Below are positions 6,945 through 9,101 of a stretch of DNA of 9,101 nt, one piece after another. The stretch's first letter is position 1; each line of letters begins with the position of its first letter. Source of the stretch: Caldithrix sp. (GTDB taxonomy: Bacteria; KSB1; UBA2214; DYKH01); the NCBI GenBank assembly GCA_020722685.1, contig DYKH01000192.1:1-9101 (forward strand), in the 5' to 3' direction. Made by a program: the position numbers and the translations under genes. Under the pieces are notes generated by a model, which saw only the letters and a program-made list of their open reading frames with translations, made no database searches and was not told the DNA's origin.

Positions 6945-7015
6945 AGACCTCGGAGTCCTTACATCGCCCGTTGCAAAGCATCCTGCAAGGGCGTAGGGGA
7001 AGAACTCGGAGGTCT
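6945..7015. repeat. Nested imperfect inverted repeat (hairpin or cruciform)
   Basis: The outer arms AGACCTCGGAGTCC (6945-6958) and GAACTCGGAGGTCT (7002-7015) pair at 12 of 14 positions. Inside, CGCCC-g-TTGCA (6965-6975) pairs with TGCAAGGGCG (6984-6993) as a 10-bp stem with one bulged G and an 8-nt loop. Four T residues (7019-7022) follow, so it could work as a weak terminator for upstream transcription. Its size and two-tier layout also fit a dispersed intergenic element. Pairing was worked out by eye. Confidence 0.55.
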
Positions 7016-7055
7016 CGCTTTTACTACCGGGGCGCATCGCGCAGGCCTCGAAAGA

Positions 7056-7070
7056 AAACCGGTTTATAAT
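7056..7070 (+). promoter_or_regulatory. -10 TATAAT with overlapping palindrome, promoter of the GH114 gene
   Basis: A perfect TATAAT (7065-7070) lies 29 bp before the preferred start at 7100. It overlaps by one base the perfect palindrome AAACCGGTTT (7056-7065), placed where a regulator would block polymerase. No convincing -35 is visible about 17 bp upstream (7042-7047, CAGGCC), which suggests a weak or activated promoter. Confidence 0.45.
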
Positions 7071-7089
7071 TACAGCCTCTCTTGAGACT

Positions 7090-7094
7090 GGAGG
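7090..7094 (+). promoter_or_regulatory. Ribosome binding site GGAGG that sets the GH114 gene start
   Basis: GGAGG is 5 nt before the ATG at 7100. The frame is also open from a TTG at 7082, but that start would put the GGAGG inside the coding region and lie only about 5 nt from the predicted transcription start. The ATG at 7100 is therefore preferred, giving 580 residues. Confidence 0.8.
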
Positions 7095-7099
7095 TTTAC

Positions 7100-8842
7100 A
7101 TGCCGCGTGTTCGCTTTCCTATCGCCAAACTATTTACAGGTCTCGCTGCAGGCGCGATCTTAATTTCACTGCCGGCCTGGTCAGCCGCGTCTGGCGACGC
7201 GCCCGCCACGCTGTCCGTTTTCCTGCCCATCGTCGTGAACGGCGTGAGCGGCGGCCCGAGGCTGGGCGGTTGCCCGCTCTACCCGGCCGATAATATCTGG
7301 AACGTCCCGGTGGACACACTGCCGGTTCACGCGCGCTCCGATAGTTGGATCAATTCCATCGGCCGCGCGACCGGCTTCCACATGGACTTCGGCTCGGGGA
7401 CCTGGGACGGCGGACCGATCGGCATTCCGTATAACCTGATCTCGGGCGCGGCGGTCACAAAGTATACGATTGATTTCTATTATCCCGACGAATCGGATCC
7501 TGGCCCCTATCCGCTTCCCGCTTCTCCGCTGATCGAATGGGGATCGGATCACCACATCCTGACGATTGATACCGACACCTGCGCGCTCTATGAAATCTAC
7601 GACGCTTCTTTCGACGGCGGAGGGTGGAGCGGCGGATCGGGCGCCATCTGGGACTTGAACTCGAACGCCCTGCGCCCCGCAGGTTGGACCTCCGCCGACG
7701 CGGCCGGCCTGCCCATCCTGCCGGGACTCGTCCGCTATGACGAGATCTTGGCCGGGCAGATCAACCACGCCATCCGCTTCACCGCATCCGCCACCGACAG
7801 TTACATCTGGCCGGCGCGCCACCTCACCAGCGGCAGCCCCGGCGTACTCACCTCCACGCCGCCCATGGGAGCGCGCTTCCGTTTGAAAGCCTCCTACAAC
7901 ATCACGGGCTTTGCGCCCGAAGCGCAGGTCATCCTGCAAGCCATGAAAACCTACGGCATCATTCTGGCCGATAACGGCTCGGACTGGTACGTGAGCGGCG
8001 CGCCGGACGAACGCTGGGACAACGACATGCTCCACACCCTCGACGCGCTGACCGGGAACGACTTCGAGGCGGTGGACGAATCCAGCCTGATGGTGGATGC
8101 AGACCCAGGCCAAGCCGGCGCGTCTCCCGCCTACTGGCGTCCCGCCGTGGGCGACAAGATACAGATCCAATATGCGGGCGCGCTCGATACGTCGGTCAAC
8201 GCGGCCATTTACAACCTCGACCTGTTCGACACTTCGGAGGGCGAGATCGCGGCGCTCAAGACTCAGGGCAAAAAACTGATGTGTTACCTCAACGCGGGCG
8301 CATGGGAGGACTGGCGGCCGGATGCCGCGCAATATCCCGCCTCGACGCTCGGCAATGACTACCCGGGCTGGCCCGGCGAGAGGTGGCTGGACATCCGCCA
8401 GATTGACCTGTTGTCGCCCCTCCTGCGCGCGCGGCTTGACCTGTATAAGTCCAAAGGCTTCGACGGTGTTGACCCCGACAACATCAACGGCTATCTCAAC
8501 CCCAGCGGCTTCCCGCTCAGCGCGCAGGAGCAGGTCAACTTCAACACCTGGTTGGCAAACGAAGCCCACGCGCGCGGCTTATCCATCGGCATGAAAAACG
8601 ATTCAGAGCAACTTGCCGAACTTTTACCCTACTTCGATTGGGCGCTGACCGAAGACTGCTTCGCCCAGGGCTGGTGCGCCGACCTCTCCCCTTTCATCGC
8701 GGCAGGCAAGCCCGTCTTCGCGGTCGAGTACACCGACATGAACGTCAACTTCAGCCAGTTTTGCGCGCAAGCCGCCAGCCTGCATCTTACCGGCCTGCTC
8801 AAAACCCGCGCGCTGGATGCTTATCTACAAACCTGTCCGTAA
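7100..8842 (+). CDS. Secreted GH114 (endo-alpha-1,4-polygalactosaminidase-type) hydrolase with a novel N-terminal domain
   Basis: The 580-residue protein begins with a Sec signal peptide (Arg3, Arg5, Lys10; hydrophobic 11-26; likely cut near AWSAA, 26-30), followed by VFLPIVVNG (40-48). Residues about 58-333 form an uncharacterised domain (CPLYPADNIWN, GPIGIPYNL, HHILTIDTD, ALRPAGWTSADAAGLPILPG, WPARHL, KTYGIILADNGSDWYVSG) that I recognise as a recurring secreted bacterial family without known function. Residues about 345-578 are a GH114 barrel: YNLDLFDT (371-378), KKLMCYLNAGAWEDWRPDA (391-409), ERWLDIR (427-433), FDGVDPDNINGY (454-465), GLSIGMKNDSEQ (493-504), LTEDC (516-520), GKPVFAVEYTD (536-546). 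Known GH114 enzymes cleave alpha-1,4-linked galactosamine polymers; an Asp in the VDPDN region (D458 or nearby) and E518 are the likely catalytic pair by analogy. The conserved motifs look intact, so an active enzyme is likely. Both linked domains are on the cell exterior. Its last five codons and stop belong to a tandem repeat. GC-richer than the neighbours. Confidence 0.87.
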   Translation: MPRVRFPIAKLFTGLAAGAILISLPAWSAASGDAPATLSVFLPIVVNGVSGGPRLGGCPLYPADNIWNVPVDTLPVHARSDSWINSIGRATGFHMDFGSGTWDGGPIGIPYNLISGAAVTKYTIDFYYPDESDPGPYPLPASPLIEWGSDHHILTIDTDTCALYEIYDASFDGGGWSGGSGAIWDLNSNALRPAGWTSADAAGLPILPGLVRYDEILAGQINHAIRFTASATDSYIWPARHLTSGSPGVLTSTPPMGARFRLKASYNITGFAPEAQVILQAMKTYGIILADNGSDWYVSGAPDERWDNDMLHTLDALTGNDFEAVDESSLMVDADPGQAGASPAYWRPAVGDKIQIQYAGALDTSVNAAIYNLDLFDTSEGEIAALKTQGKKLMCYLNAGAWEDWRPDAAQYPASTLGNDYPGWPGERWLDIRQIDLLSPLLRARLDLYKSKGFDGVDPDNINGYLNPSGFPLSAQEQVNFNTWLANEAHARGLSIGMKNDSEQLAELLPYFDWALTEDCFAQGWCADLSPFIAAGKPVFAVEYTDMNVNFSQFCAQAASLHLTGLLKTRALDAYLQTCP

Positions 8843-9101
8843 CGCGGAATTCATTCCGCAACCAAACGGACATGTCGTTGCGAACTTCAGGAAGCGCCCT
8901 ACAAACCTGTCCGTAACGCGGAATTCATTCCGCAACCAAACGGACATGTCGTTGCGAACTTCAGGAAGCGCCCTACAAACCTGTCCGTAACGCGGAATTC
9001 ATTCCGCAACCAAACGGACATGTCGTTGCGAACTTCAGGAAGCGCCCTACAAACCTGTCCGTAACGCGGAATTCATTCCGCAACCAAACGGACATGTCGT
9101 T
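8825..9101. repeat. Perfect 74-bp tandem repeat array (3 units plus 55 bp) overlapping the gene end
   Basis: Units run 8825-8898, 8899-8972 and 8973-9046, and a fourth is cut at the window edge (9047-9101). All copies are identical base for base as far as they extend. Each unit starts CTACAAACCTGTCCGTAAC, which in the first copy is the final LQTCP-stop of the GH114 gene. No spacer separates the units, so this is a true tandem array. Such identity means recent expansion or an assembly artefact at a contig end. Confidence 0.95.
8834..8872 (+). terminator. Nested hairpin at the GH114 stop codon, repeated in every unit
   Basis: The outer stem TGTCCGT (8834-8840) pairs with ACGGACA (8866-8872). 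The inner stem GCGGAAT (8844-8850) pairs with ATTCCGC (8853-8859), probably as 6 bp with loop TTCA. The stop codon TAA (8840-8842) straddles the edge of the outer stem. No T-run follows, so this is not a standard Rho-independent terminator. It could stabilise the mRNA 3' end, stop RNA polymerase in another way, or be the core of a mobile palindromic element. The same structure recurs at 74-bp intervals. Confidence 0.5.

Larger units (their letters stand above)
6761..7099. other. 339-bp intergenic region before the GH114 gene
   Basis: The first part (about 6788-6860) is strongly pyrimidine-rich on the + strand. A 32-codon frame on the minus strand (6936 down to 6838) encodes a mildly hydrophobic peptide (MFLYGGLKVLIGEIATG...) without a clear ribosome binding site; I do not call it a gene. 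The second part holds a long imperfect inverted repeat (6945-7015), the palindrome AAACCGGTTT (7056-7065) and the -10 of the next gene. Confidence 0.55.

Noticed and set aside
7181..8569. Long minus-strand open frame (462 codons) opposite the GH114 gene
   Set aside because: It mirrors a GC-rich gene with clear domains on the + strand; the predicted protein is Arg/Gly/Val-rich and shows no recognisable motif.
8825..9101. CRISPR array
   Set aside because: The 74-bp units are contiguous and identical with no variable spacers.
8825..9101. Integron attC sites
   Set aside because: Unit size and palindromy are suggestive, but I found no RYYYAAC/GTTRRRY core pair and no cassettes between copies.

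Overview
The window reads as a stretch of bacterial chromosome devoted to cell-surface polysaccharide and secreted proteins. It is most likely from a Chloroflexota (Anaerolineae-type) organism, possibly a metagenome-assembled contig. That assignment is inference. It rests on a short hydrophobic V-[FYH]-L-P-[IML]-V motif in three secreted-type coding regions, which I associate with Chloroflexota secretomes, on large tandem beta-sandwich secreted proteins, and on a multidomain methyltransferase-GT2-GT2 protein. There are no rRNA, tRNA or housekeeping genes to anchor the taxonomy.

Layout, all genes on the + strand. (1) 149-2896 encodes a 915-residue cytoplasmic protein with an N-terminal SAM methyltransferase, a coiled coil and two GT2 glycosyltransferase domains. 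(2) 2897-3323 is a 427-bp gap with a candidate extended -10 promoter, short palindromes and a REP-like element. (3) 3324-4061 encodes a second, free-standing SAM methyltransferase; its stop overlaps the start of a 27-codon micro-ORF. (4) 4290-6386 encodes a 698-residue secreted protein built as a duplicated two-domain unit. (5) 6422-6760 encodes a BACON-like module with no signal peptide. It looks like the detached C-terminus of (4), separated by a 32-bp segment bounded by a 6-bp direct repeat. (6) 6761-7099 is a gap with a long imperfect inverted repeat and a promoter -10 before the next gene. (7) 7100-8842 encodes a secreted two-part protein: an uncharacterised N-terminal domain fused to a GH114 (endo-alpha-1,4-polygalactosaminidase-type) barrel. 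(8) 8825-9101 is an array of perfect 74-bp tandem repeats that begins inside the last codons of the GH114 gene and runs off the window.

Taken together, genes 1 and 2 would build and methylate or cap a surface glycan in the cytoplasm, while genes 3 to 5 act outside the cell: a carbohydrate-binding-like multidomain protein and a hydrolase for galactosamine-type glycans. The link between the two groups is by neighbourhood only. Base composition changes across the window: the GT2 part of gene 1 is clearly AT-richer and the GH114 gene clearly GC-richer. The region therefore looks like an accessory mosaic rather than one old operon.
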